A stretch of 7,801 nucleotides of DNA from an uncultured Bacilli bacterium (lineage in GTDB: Bacteria > Bacillota_I > Bacilli_A > RFN20 > CAG-631), in the NCBI GenBank assembly GCA_934202505.1, contig CAKPXW010000079.1, forward strand, positions 1-7,801, written 5' to 3'. Position 1 is the stretch's first letter. Each line of letters begins with the position of its first letter. This document shows, piece by piece, positions 1-6,814 of this stretch. The notes beneath the pieces are model-generated. The model was not told the origin of the DNA. It made no database searches and saw nothing but the letters and a program-made list of their open reading frames with translations. The position numbers and the translations under genes were made by a program.

Positions 1-266
1 GATTTTTCATCATAGTTAGTTGGAGTACTAATTATTACAAATCTTGCTCCAGTAAATGCCTCTTTATAATCTAATGTGGCCTTTAAATTTAAATCTTTTT
101 CTTTGAAATATTTTTCAATATATTCATCCTGGATAGGACTTATCCTTTTATTTATTTTTTCTACTTTTTCCGGTATAACATCTAGTGCATATACCTCATT
201 TTTTTGGCTAAGTAATATGGCTAATGATAAGCCTACATAACCTGTGCCTGCTACTGCTATTTTCAT
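1..266 (-). CDS. ugd: UDP-glucose 6-dehydrogenase, N-terminal part (runs off left edge)
   Basis: This frame starts at ATG 266-264 and stays open to the window edge, giving 88 codons of a protein usually about 390-450 residues long. The N-terminus MKIAVAGTGYVGLS is the Rossmann NAD-binding signature (G7-x-G9-x-x-G12). It is followed by the acidic residue D29, expected to bind the NAD ribose, and by the strand and turn FVIISTPTNYD at 77-86. This pattern is characteristic of the UDP-glucose/GDP-mannose dehydrogenase family, and the short form seen in Gram-positive capsule loci is UDP-glucose 6-dehydrogenase. That enzyme oxidises UDP-glucose to UDP-glucuronate in the cytoplasm with two NAD+. The catalytic cysteine lies in the missing part, so activity cannot be judged. 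The gene is last in the visible operon, 18 bp after the flippase. It supplies the substrate for the epimerase at the other end of the window. A UDP-ManNAc or UDP-GalNAc dehydrogenase is a less likely alternative. Confidence 0.9.
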   Translation of the reverse strand, partial: MKIAVAGTGYVGLSLAILLSQKNEVYALDVIPEKVEKINKRISPIQDEYIEKYFKEKDLNLKATLDYKEAFTGARFVIISTPTNYDEK

Positions 267-277
267 AATTTTACTTT

Positions 278-285
278 ACTCCTTT
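278..285 (-). promoter_or_regulatory. Shine-Dalgarno site for ugd, overlapping the flippase stop
   Basis: Reading the minus strand, AAAGGAGT lies at 285-278, 11 bases before the ATG at 266. Its first base falls inside the TAA stop of the flippase gene (287-285). The match to the anti-Shine-Dalgarno sequence is strong. The placement suggests that ribosomes finishing the flippase can re-initiate on ugd. Confidence 0.75.
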
Positions 286-1658
286 TATGATTTAATTATT
301 TTAAGTAAATAAATAACGTCTTCTTTAAAACTAATTATTATAAATAATGTTGAAATCGTGACATAGACAATAAAACCAATTACTGAATTAAATGTACAAG
401 CACATGTTAAAAACAAAATTAGTTCTACTATAAGCAACAAAATACACTTATTATTTTTAAAGATACTTTTAAAATCTAGTAATGAAATTATAAGCCAATA
501 TATTGAGGAAATTAATGTTCCAATAGCATAGGACTCTTTGCATGGATATATTTTGAATATTAAAATATTAGCTATTATCCCAAATATTATAACTGATAAC
601 AATTTCTGAAAATATTTTTTTTGCATTCTTTTGTACTTGTACATATTAACATAGATGCTTTTAACACATATAAAACTAAGTTGTGATGCAAATAAACATG
701 CTAAAACAATTGATGAATTTATATATTTTGTTAAATACGTCTCTAAAATAAATTTTGCTGGAAAAAATGCTGCTATTGTATAAATTGAAGTGATTATTAT
801 ATAACTTCTAATTTTTTCGAAATTGCAATTTTCTTTTTTTCTACAAAAATAATTATATAATGTTAATGTTATTGGTGTAATGGCAACATTTACAAAATTA
901 TCCATGGTTACTGCAAATGAATATTCTGCAAAATCAATTGTCTCAAGCGTCATTTTTACAAACCATCTATCAATGCTTGTTAAAATAATTGATGAAAAAG
1001 TACCTAACATTAACAATATTCCTAACTTTATATTATTATTAAAACATTTTTTTGAAAAACTTATTATTGAAAGATTATTGTCGATTTTTTTTCTAATTTC
1101 AATTTCTAAAGTTAACCACGAAACAATGTAGATTATTACATATAATAAGCAATACATAAAACTGTTATTTGACTTTAATGCAAACAATAGTGTCGTATTT
1201 GCAAGAAATGTTCCAATTGTTGTTATATTTAATATTTTGCGATATCTTTTAAATTCACCAATGGACTGAAATAGATATCTAAAATAAGAATTCATATTTT
1301 CAGGTAGTATTGCTAATCCAAATGCAACAATAATATAATCATGTATTATTAAACCAACAGTTACCCAAACTATAGTCATTAAAAATTGAAAAATTCTCAT
1401 TGTTGATAAATCCTTATTAAAGTCATTCTTGTTGATTTTTTCAATATCCATACCGCCATATTTTAAATACATTCCATCAACATATCCTAAATGTAAAAGC
1501 CCAGCATAACCTATGTATAATTGAAAAGTCTTAATAGCCGAATAAGTCTCGACTGATAAATACTTAGGTAATATAAAACTTGTAATTATATTTAGTACTA
1601 AATTAATTACATTGGCACTAAAAATATTTAATATTCCTGTTTTCAACTTTTTATCCAT
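285..1658 (-). CDS. wzx: Wzx-type polysaccharide flippase (MOP/PST family)
   Basis: This is a 457-residue, highly hydrophobic protein with roughly 12-14 predicted membrane segments spread along its whole length (for example near 11-31, 44-62, 145-162, 211-230, 284-305, 352-370, 376-394, 404-422 and 425-443). The N-terminus has a short basic stretch (MDKKLKTG) followed at once by a helix, as in the MOP superfamily. The IDRWFVK segment at 229-235 after a hydrophobic helix resembles the conserved mid-protein DRW(F/Y) element of PST-type flippases. The family moves undecaprenyl-diphosphate-linked repeat units from the inner to the outer face of the cytoplasmic membrane. The start codon lies inside the end of the polymerase gene (8-bp overlap, stop TAA 1653-1651), which points to translational coupling. 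Assignment rests on topology, length and context; sequence conservation in this family is low. The transported repeat unit cannot be deduced. Confidence 0.85.
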   Translation of the reverse strand: MDKKLKTGILNIFSANVINLVLNIITSFILPKYLSVETYSAIKTFQLYIGYAGLLHLGYVDGMYLKYGGMDIEKINKNDFNKDLSTMRIFQFLMTIVWVTVGLIIHDYIIVAFGLAILPENMNSYFRYLFQSIGEFKRYRKILNITTIGTFLANTTLLFALKSNNSFMYCLLYVIIYIVSWLTLEIEIRKKIDNNLSIISFSKKCFNNNIKLGILLMLGTFSSIILTSIDRWFVKMTLETIDFAEYSFAVTMDNFVNVAITPITLTLYNYFCRKKENCNFEKIRSYIIITSIYTIAAFFPAKFILETYLTKYINSSIVLACLFASQLSFICVKSIYVNMYKYKRMQKKYFQKLLSVIIFGIIANILIFKIYPCKESYAIGTLISSIYWLIISLLDFKSIFKNNKCILLLIVELILFLTCACTFNSVIGFIVYVTISTLFIIISFKEDVIYLLKIIKS

Positions 1659-2967
1659 TTGAAATTACCAATCCTTCATTTCTTTTTTTTAGTAAATATA
1701 TAATTAATAAGACAACAAACGTTATTAGTGTTTTGGCATTGATTAATAAACACCAGTTCCCGATTCTAAAATAGTCTAATAAGTCCCACATAAAACTTTG
1801 TGCAAAATATAGAATAAAAAATTCATTATTATTCATTGATGTGTAAAACATTTTTATATCAAATAATATTAATATTCCTAATGCGCATGAAATCATAATG
1901 GTTCCAAAATAACCGATTGTATTAATCCCAACTGTTAAATAACTACCTGCCCACCTTACTCCAGCTGCCAAATTTGCATCGACTGTGCTTTTATTAGAAA
2001 TTTCATACATAACTCGTATCATTCCACTATTTGTATCATGTTCACCTATGTTGTTTATAATTGCATATACTTCACTTTTTAATTCATTTTTGTCACCATT
2101 AAATTTCTTGCTTGTCCACATTTTTTCATCCAATGTCCAAAATGTATGAGACTGTAATGCAAAAACTCTATCAAATAATAATTTTTTTGCATCAAAGTTT
2201 TTGTTAGTGTTTGAATAAATAAATAAACTGAGACACATTGTTGCAAAACTAATTGTAATTATTTTTAGTATGTTTTTAAGTGAAAAAAGTTTATAATCTT
2301 TCTTTTTGTAGTACATTATTAAGCCAGGTAAAAAGAAACTAAAAATAATATTATACATTCCATGATATTTATATTCCATTAATAGCCTATAAAAGATTGA
2401 TATTAAAAATAGTGTTATTGCTATTTTTTTATTAAATTTGTTACTTTTGTTAAAATAAGCTACTCCTGCAATAATCATACCAAAAAATGTAATTTCACCA
2501 TTCATCTTAGTAGCAAAAGGTAATCTTGAATATTTGCTATAATTAATTCGCGTTATTTCACTAGAGAATAGTGGAATACCACTAACAAACATATCTAATA
2601 TACAATAAAGTACCACTAATAATGTAAAAACTAGTATTGCTCTTATGCACGAATCACAATTTATTTTTTTTGTGTAAAATTTATTTTGGTATGCTTTATC
2701 TAATTCACCCGATTTTTTAGATGAAATGATTAATATTAATGGTAAATATAATATTACCATTCTAATTAATGCACCCGTGTAATGAGATGTCAAAGCTGTT
2801 TCTATTATATAAACATTCCCAAAATCCAAATATGCACAAGAAATTATTTCCCAGACAAGTTCTATTAAAAAAATTATTCCTACACTCAATACTAAACTTT
2901 TTCTTTTACATAGCATTGAAATAAAACATGCAATTAATAATAGTATTGGCAAAATAAATACAAGCAT
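1651..2967 (-). CDS. wzy: Wzy-type repeat-unit polymerase (O-antigen/capsule polymerase)
   Basis: This 438-residue integral membrane protein has about 11 predicted transmembrane helices (near 1-19, 28-47, 67-83, 108-128, 158-172, 182-198, 203-220, 233-251, 345-370, 384-400 and 408-427). One large non-membrane loop spans about 252-343. It includes DRVFALQSHTFWTLDE (266-281), SGMIRVMYEI (314-323) and the stretch AAGVRWAGSYLTVGINTIGYFG (334-355). The loop probably faces outside and carries the active site, as in other bacterial repeat-unit polymerases, which join flipped units en bloc. Wzy proteins diverge so far that topology plus location between a glycosyltransferase and wzx is the main support. 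The start ATG 2967 is preceded by GAAGGTG at 2979-2973 with 5 bases between, just after the stop of the upstream GT2 gene (13-bp gap). The repeat-unit linkage formed cannot be read. A ligase of the WaaL type is possible but unlikely here. Confidence 0.82.
   Translation of the reverse strand: MLVFILPILLLIACFISMLCKRKSLVLSVGIIFLIELVWEIISCAYLDFGNVYIIETALTSHYTGALIRMVILYLPLILIISSKKSGELDKAYQNKFYTKKINCDSCIRAILVFTLLVVLYCILDMFVSGIPLFSSEITRINYSKYSRLPFATKMNGEITFFGMIIAGVAYFNKSNKFNKKIAITLFLISIFYRLLMEYKYHGMYNIIFSFFLPGLIMYYKKKDYKLFSLKNILKIITISFATMCLSLFIYSNTNKNFDAKKLLFDRVFALQSHTFWTLDEKMWTSKKFNGDKNELKSEVYAIINNIGEHDTNSGMIRVMYEISNKSTVDANLAAGVRWAGSYLTVGINTIGYFGTIMISCALGILILFDIKMFYTSMNNNEFFILYFAQSFMWDLLDYFRIGNWCLLINAKTLITFVVLLIIYLLKKRNEGLVISNG
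1672..1676 (-). promoter_or_regulatory. Long-spaced Shine-Dalgarno candidate for wzx inside wzy
   Basis: On the minus strand AAGGA at 1676-1672 is the only recognisable Shine-Dalgarno match upstream of the flippase ATG at 1658. The spacing is 13 bases, longer than usual. With the 8-bp gene overlap, this suggests that flippase translation depends largely on ribosomes terminating on wzy. Confidence 0.45.
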
Positions 2968-2980
2968 ATCTTCACCTTCT

Positions 2981-3910
2981 CTAAATCTTTCCTCTTAATA
3001 CTAAAATTATAAATTTAAAATATGAAATTCTATATTTGCTTCTGTATCTTTTTGAAAAAATAACTTTTATTCTTTTACATAATGAAGTCTTTGTTGCAAT
3101 TAATTCGTTGAAGACTCTTTTTGCTTCAGTTGTCAAATCATTATCAAAGTTACCTTTCCATTCATATATTAACTTTGAGCGCATTTCAGCTTGTTCATTT
3201 CCAAATATAAATTTTATTTTTTTCAAAATTCTTTCAGTTTTCGTTTCTTTTTTTAACGTTGAATACACATTATTATTGTGTTGTCTGTAATACATATGCG
3301 GTATCTTGTCAAAAATTATTTTTCCACCAACAATGATACATGTCTTATGTAGCCATGCATCATGCATTATTGAAGTCTTTGTTTCTTTGTTTTTTATTAA
3401 TTTCAAAAGACATTTGTTAAATACCATTGTACATCCTTGACTGTTACTTGAAATAAATGCTTCTTCTACTGTATTTACAAGATGGTGTTTATATTCGCTT
3501 TTTTTTATAACATTTAAATTCTCATCAACTGGAATTGAAGTGCCACTATATAGTAATGGGTACGTTGATTTATATTTACTCAACGAATTTACTGCTATTG
3601 TCAATTTATCTTCTAACCAATAATCATCTTGATCACTTAAAGCGTAATAATCATAGTCTTCACTAGCTAAATTTATTAAGTTATAAAAGTTTTTTTGGGC
3701 AGATCCACATTTGCTTCTTATCAGTTTTATTTTGCCTTGCTTTTCGTATTCTTTTAAAATTGAGTATGAAGAGTCCGTTGAACTATCATCGCTTACAAAA
3801 ATATCAACATTGACATCTTTTTGATTAATTATACTTTCTATCTGTTCCTTTATATATTTCTCACCATTATATGTGGTCATTAAAACAAGAATTTTTGGAA
3901 TACAATTCAT
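2981..3910 (-). CDS. GT2-family glycosyltransferase (GT-A fold)
   Basis: This 309-residue cytoplasmic protein has a complete GT2 catalytic domain at the N-terminus. The opening strand and loop ILVLMTTYNGEKYI is at 7-20, the nucleotide-binding SDDSSTD at 40-46, and the DxD-type metal-binding motif SDQDDYW at 92-98. SQGCTMVFNKCLL (157-169) and the acidic MHDAWL (182-187) follow in the acceptor half, and YRQHNNN is at 208-214. The YRQH.NNV ending of the core is common in capsule and cell-wall-rhamnan glycosyltransferases of Gram-positives, but the donor and acceptor sugars cannot be assigned. The basic C-terminal tail (about 223-309) may associate with the membrane. Start ATG 3910 has a GAGG Shine-Dalgarno at 3923-3920. 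It is the only gene in the cluster separated from its upstream neighbour by a substantial gap (71 bp). It probably adds one sugar of the lipid-linked repeat unit just before flipping. Confidence 0.88.
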   Translation of the reverse strand: MNCIPKILVLMTTYNGEKYIKEQIESIINQKDVNVDIFVSDDSSTDSSYSILKEYEKQGKIKLIRSKCGSAQKNFYNLINLASEDYDYYALSDQDDYWLEDKLTIAVNSLSKYKSTYPLLYSGTSIPVDENLNVIKKSEYKHHLVNTVEEAFISSNSQGCTMVFNKCLLKLIKNKETKTSIMHDAWLHKTCIIVGGKIIFDKIPHMYYRQHNNNVYSTLKKETKTERILKKIKFIFGNEQAEMRSKLIYEWKGNFDNDLTTEAKRVFNELIATKTSLCKRIKVIFSKRYRSKYRISYFKFIILVLRGKI

Positions 3911-3981
3911 AATTTTTTTCCTCTTTTCATTGTATATTTAGTGCTATTAATTTTTAGCTTTTTGTTATATATCTGTTTACA
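3911..3981. other. 71-bp intergenic gap, no confident promoter or terminator
   Basis: This is the largest gap between genes in the window. It lies between the stop of the ATP-grasp gene and the start of the second GT2 gene. On the minus strand it holds AT-rich sequence with a TACAAT hexamer (3936-3931) that could pass for a -10 box, but no acceptable -35 lies 16-18 bases upstream. A GCTA/TAGC inverted repeat with an 8-base loop is too weak to be a terminator. A seven-codon frame, ATG 3930 to TGA 3907 (MKRGKKL), overlaps the GT2 start by four bases and contains its Shine-Dalgarno site. Confidence 0.5.
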
Positions 3982-4839
3982 CTATTTTTTTATTGTTATC
4001 CAGTCGCCTATCATTTTATCCCATTTTTCATCTTCAAACATAATAAAACCAGAGCATGTATAAAATGTTAATTCTCCAAAATATAATCTTCCGTTTATTT
4101 CATACCAATCAACTCTAACATGAGGAATTCCCTTAGATAGAATAGCGGATAACTTTTTCATTTTTTCAAATGTTTTTGGCTTATTTGGCAAATAATTCAA
4201 CAATTTATAATCTTTTCTTTTACATTCACTAAGTTTAAAATTCATATCAAAGAAACTCATGGAGGCTGTACTATGATTTTCTAATCCTTCTGATATATAC
4301 ATCATCTTTGGCTTTCCATCAAAGCAAAAGAACTTATAATCTCTCATGCTTATATTATTATTATCTTCCATGTATTCTTCAATAATAATTTTTGGTTCAA
4401 CATTTTTATACGGCCATTCCCTACCACCATAATAGTAATTTCTTTTTAAACAATTGTTAATTTTTTTTCTGGCTTCACTCATATTAATATTGCTCTTATC
4501 TTTGCAGATAACTAACCCACCCGAATCATGCGTACATTTCATAACAAATCTATTTGGTAATTTATCAAAATCAATTTCCTCAAACGAGTTATATATACCA
4601 ATTGTTGGAATTATATATTCATCGCCAATAATGTCAGAAACATATTTTTTTACTTCATATTTATCAACCATGGTAGTGTATATATCTTTTCTATCATTTA
4701 ATTTAAGCCATTGAAGTTTTTCTGAAAAAGCAGATGGATTTTTTAAGTTTAATCTTCTTTTTAATTTAATAAAATATTTTATTTTCAAGTATAATTCATC
4801 TGGAAAAATCTTTGATATTTCTTTAATAATTTCTTTCAT
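3982..4839 (-). CDS. TupA-like ATP-grasp protein (putative carboxylate-amine ligase in polysaccharide locus)
   Basis: This 285-residue soluble protein matches the TupA-like ATP-grasp family, often mislabelled glycosyltransferase. Visible elements, in order, are the N-terminal motif NPSAFSEKLQWLKLNDR (34-50), VDKYEVKKYV (58-67), the ATP-binding lysine and glycine-rich turn MKCTHDSGG (100-108), IIIEEYMED (151-159, adenine-contacting acidic residues), MRDYKFFCFDGKPKMMY (165-181), HVRVDWYEI (240-248) and YFGELTFYTCSGF (253-265). D244 and E256 are the likely Mg2+ ligands; the usual ATP-grasp third ligand Asn is T258. Length is typical. ATP-grasp enzymes activate a carboxylate as acyl phosphate and join it to an amine. 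TupA was described in teichuronopeptide synthesis, where glucuronic acid polymer and glutamate polymer are combined. Here the flanking genes make UDP-GlcA and UDP-GalA, so amidation of a uronic acid or capping with an amino acid is plausible but inferred. Its ATG overlaps the upstream GT4 stop as ATGA, with AGG 8 bases before it. Confidence 0.85.
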   Translation of the reverse strand: MKEIIKEISKIFPDELYLKIKYFIKLKRRLNLKNPSAFSEKLQWLKLNDRKDIYTTMVDKYEVKKYVSDIIGDEYIIPTIGIYNSFEEIDFDKLPNRFVMKCTHDSGGLVICKDKSNINMSEARKKINNCLKRNYYYGGREWPYKNVEPKIIIEEYMEDNNNISMRDYKFFCFDGKPKMMYISEGLENHSTASMSFFDMNFKLSECKRKDYKLLNYLPNKPKTFEKMKKLSAILSKGIPHVRVDWYEINGRLYFGELTFYTCSGFIMFEDEKWDKMIGDWITIKK

Positions 4840-5960
4840 TTCTTATTCCTGCCCTCTTGTAATATTTTTTTATAATAATCTGTATATTTTTTACTCATAT
4901 TTAGCATATTAAATGAGCTATCTGTAATATTACACCTGCATTTATCTTTTTTTATATTATTTATTAATGCTGCCAATTCATTTATATCACCTAATTTATA
5001 GCATTTACCAGCACATGGCAATTCCATAATTATTTCTTTATGCTGTGGTATATTGGATAATATTATAGGCAGTCCACAAGCAATTGCTTCAAGAACACTA
5101 TTAGGAAGTCCTTCTGATTCACTTGAAGAAATAAATACATCAGATAGTTGTAAATAGTCTATTACCTTATCAGTTTTTCCTACAAATATTATGTCATTAT
5201 TATTTTCATATTCATTGTTAATTTCCTTAAGGAGCGGTCCATCTCCAAGCAAAAGTAAAAGACTATCTTTCATATTTGCCTTTATAAATCCTTCTATTGT
5301 TTCATTTATTCTTTTTCTATGGATCATACTTCCTGTAGATATATATACTAACTTATTTTTATCAATTAAATATTTTTCTCTTAATTTTTCTTTTTCACTT
5401 GAATTTATTTTCTTAAACTTATCTATATCTACACCATTTTGAATGTAGTTAAATTTATGTTTTGGATAATCTTTTTTCATCAGATCAGCTATACTTTTAG
5501 AACAACATATTACATTATCACATTTTAATAGTGCATTTAAATGATTATATAATGCAATTCTACCTTTAATAAAATTCATTCTAGTCAAGATATCTTCCTT
5601 TGGGTAATTTCTCAACGTTATAATGTGCTTTATATTTATTTTTTTACATACTTTTTCACACAAGCAATCGGGCTTTACGCCATATGAATGTACCAAATTA
5701 ATCTGATACTTTTTTAATATTTTTAATATTTTTTTTTGACCAGTTATAATAAAAGATATTCTATTTAAATTTAGGCATAACACTTCTATACCGTTAGTTT
5801 TATATTCTTTTATCATAGTGTCATTATCGTCTTCTTTAAATAATGTGATAAGAATACTGTCTTTTTTATAGCAAGAGTTTTTTATAATATTTAATGTCTG
5901 ACTTGTTGGTCCCACTCTCTTTAGGTCAGAAACAACGTACGCTATTCTTATGCTTTTCAT
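4836..5960 (-). CDS. GT4-family glycosyltransferase (GT-B fold)
   Basis: This 374-residue protein has the two-domain GT-B layout. The N-terminal domain (about 1-175) begins IRIAYVVSDLKRVGPTSQ (4-21), including the glycine turn that faces the acceptor. The C-terminal domain (about 195-365) carries VYISTGSMIHRKRI (205-218; the usual GR....KG element is reduced to G-SMIHRKR), LLLLGDGPL (235-243) and the diagnostic E-x7-E pair E283 and E291 in SEGLPNSVLEAIACGLPII, which binds the donor nucleotide sugar. The linker QNGVDIDKF (174-182) is also typical. It should transfer a sugar with retention of anomeric configuration to the lipid-linked intermediate on the cytoplasmic side. The specific sugar is unknown. 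It has 13 cysteines, unusually many. Its ATG abuts the TAG of the GT2 gene without a gap, with a weak GGGG Shine-Dalgarno at 5973-5970, and its TGA overlaps the ATP-grasp start. Confidence 0.9.
   Translation of the reverse strand: MKSIRIAYVVSDLKRVGPTSQTLNIIKNSCYKKDSILITLFKEDDNDTMIKEYKTNGIEVLCLNLNRISFIITGQKKILKILKKYQINLVHSYGVKPDCLCEKVCKKINIKHIITLRNYPKEDILTRMNFIKGRIALYNHLNALLKCDNVICCSKSIADLMKKDYPKHKFNYIQNGVDIDKFKKINSSEKEKLREKYLIDKNKLVYISTGSMIHRKRINETIEGFIKANMKDSLLLLLGDGPLLKEINNEYENNNDIIFVGKTDKVIDYLQLSDVFISSSESEGLPNSVLEAIACGLPIILSNIPQHKEIIMELPCAGKCYKLGDINELAALINNIKKDKCRCNITDSSFNMLNMSKKYTDYYKKILQEGRNKK
5711..5737. repeat. 9-bp tandem repeat followed by a T9/A9 homopolymer inside the GT4 gene
   Basis: On the plus strand TTTTTAATA occurs twice in tandem (5711-5719 and 5720-5728), followed at once by nine T residues (5729-5737). 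On the coding strand this is an A9 run across codons 75-78 and then in-frame repeats that encode the KILKILKK segment. The A9 run is the longest homopolymer I noticed in the window; several A8 runs occur elsewhere. Confidence 0.8.
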
Positions 5961-6803
5961 CTATAGTTTCCCCACTTTCATCCCGAATAATCTAGCAGCC
6001 ATATCAAATGGATATCTAAGCAATAACAAAAATCTTTTTTCTTGAATAATTCTTTTTAGTATGTATTTTGCAAGACTTGCTCCTGTTCCTGTTGTACCAT
6101 ATTCATCTAGATAACTATTTTGTTTAAAAAACTGCCCTGTTAATTTATATCTGCTATATAATTCTTTTAATGTGAATTTATGTGAATGATATACAACAGA
6201 ATCAGATTCATATTTAATCCTATATCCATTCATTATAATTTTATATGCAATATACATATCTTCACTAATTGGTAAATCTTTACCATCATATCCTTTTAAT
6301 TCTTTAAAAACACTCGTTTTAATAGCACTTGCTGCATCACTAAAGAAGAATGTTCTAAGTCCCATATTTTTAATATCTTTTTTTGAAACTATATAAGATT
6401 TTTCAGGATAATTTTTTTCTCTTGTATACTTTTCAATATTATTATATTTTGTTACTTGTCTAGAAAATGATGCTTCACATTCTTTATTTATTATACCTTT
6501 TGTTAGATTATATAACCATAGTTCGTCTTCAATCACGATATCTTGTGTAATAAAAACTAAAATGTCGGATGTACTATCCATGGCTGCTTTTTCTCTAACT
6601 AAACTGTGTGAAAATTCTTCTTTTGATATTTTTTTATATTTAATTTTATTGTTTTTTAATATTTTTTCAGTGTTATCTTTGCTTTCCGTAAGAATGTATT
6701 TTATTGTATTTATTTTAACTTTTTTTTGCTTTGATATTGAGTTATGAAGCCCTTTAATATATTTTTCCGCATTATATAATGGACAAATAATATCTATTTT
6801 CAT
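5961..6803 (-). CDS. GT2-family glycosyltransferase, rhamnosyltransferase-like
   Basis: This 280-residue protein has the GT-A architecture of the rhamnosyltransferase branch of GT2. The strand and loop IDIICPLYNAEKYI is at 3-16 and the donor-binding TESKDNT at 39-45. EFSHSLVREKAAMDSTSDILVFITQD (63-88) corresponds to the family pattern F.H...RN.A...A.GD..VFLTQD, with TQD as the metal-binding motif. FFFSDAASAIKTSVF (152-166), PISEDMYIAYKI (178-189; E181 and D182 as the likely catalytic acidic pair) and DSVVYHSHKFTLKELYSRY (201-219) follow. YHSH with a following aromatic and basic helix is a hallmark of this branch. The protein therefore probably adds rhamnose or a similar sugar to the repeat unit, but no dTDP-rhamnose genes are visible. 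It starts 11 bp after the epimerase stop with GAAGGTG at 6814-6808 and 4 bases of spacing, and its stop TAG abuts the next gene directly. Confidence 0.88.
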   Translation of the reverse strand: MKIDIICPLYNAEKYIKGLHNSISKQKKVKINTIKYILTESKDNTEKILKNNKIKYKKISKEEFSHSLVREKAAMDSTSDILVFITQDIVIEDELWLYNLTKGIINKECEASFSRQVTKYNNIEKYTREKNYPEKSYIVSKKDIKNMGLRTFFFSDAASAIKTSVFKELKGYDGKDLPISEDMYIAYKIIMNGYRIKYESDSVVYHSHKFTLKELYSRYKLTGQFFKQNSYLDEYGTTGTGASLAKYILKRIIQEKRFLLLLRYPFDMAARLFGMKVGKL

Positions 6804-6814
6804 ATTTCACCTTC

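Noticed and set aside
615..622. A8 run in the flippase gene, with other A8 runs near 1085-1092, 1683-1690, 2664-2671 and 4461-4468, as phase-variation sites
   Set aside because: Runs of this length are frequent across the window and coincide with lysine codons, so none stands out without population data.
880..1131. Plus-strand open frame of 83 codons opposite the flippase gene
   Set aside because: It lies wholly antisense to a well-supported membrane protein gene, has no recognisable domain, and is explained by the scarcity of stops opposite AT-rich hydrophobic codons.
3036..3290. Plus-strand open frame of 84 codons opposite the second GT2 gene
   Set aside because: It is antisense to the GT2 C-terminal region, shows no family motif, and is against the direction of the whole operon.
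3942..3957. GCTA/TAGC inverted repeat followed by T-rich sequence as a possible terminator
   Set aside because: The stem is only four base pairs with an eight-base loop. In DNA this AT-rich, such a match is expected by chance.
4454..4714. Plus-strand open frame of 86 codons opposite the ATP-grasp gene
   Set aside because: It is a shadow of the conserved ATP-grasp core; its hydrophobic character follows from reading polar codons on the reverse strand.
5191..5442. Plus-strand open frame of 83 codons opposite the GT4 gene
   Set aside because: It is antisense to the GT4 donor-binding domain and shows no independent evidence of coding.
6562..6747. Plus-strand open frame of 61 codons opposite the rhamnosyltransferase-like gene
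   Set aside because: It is short and antisense to a conserved catalytic region, with no recognisable product.
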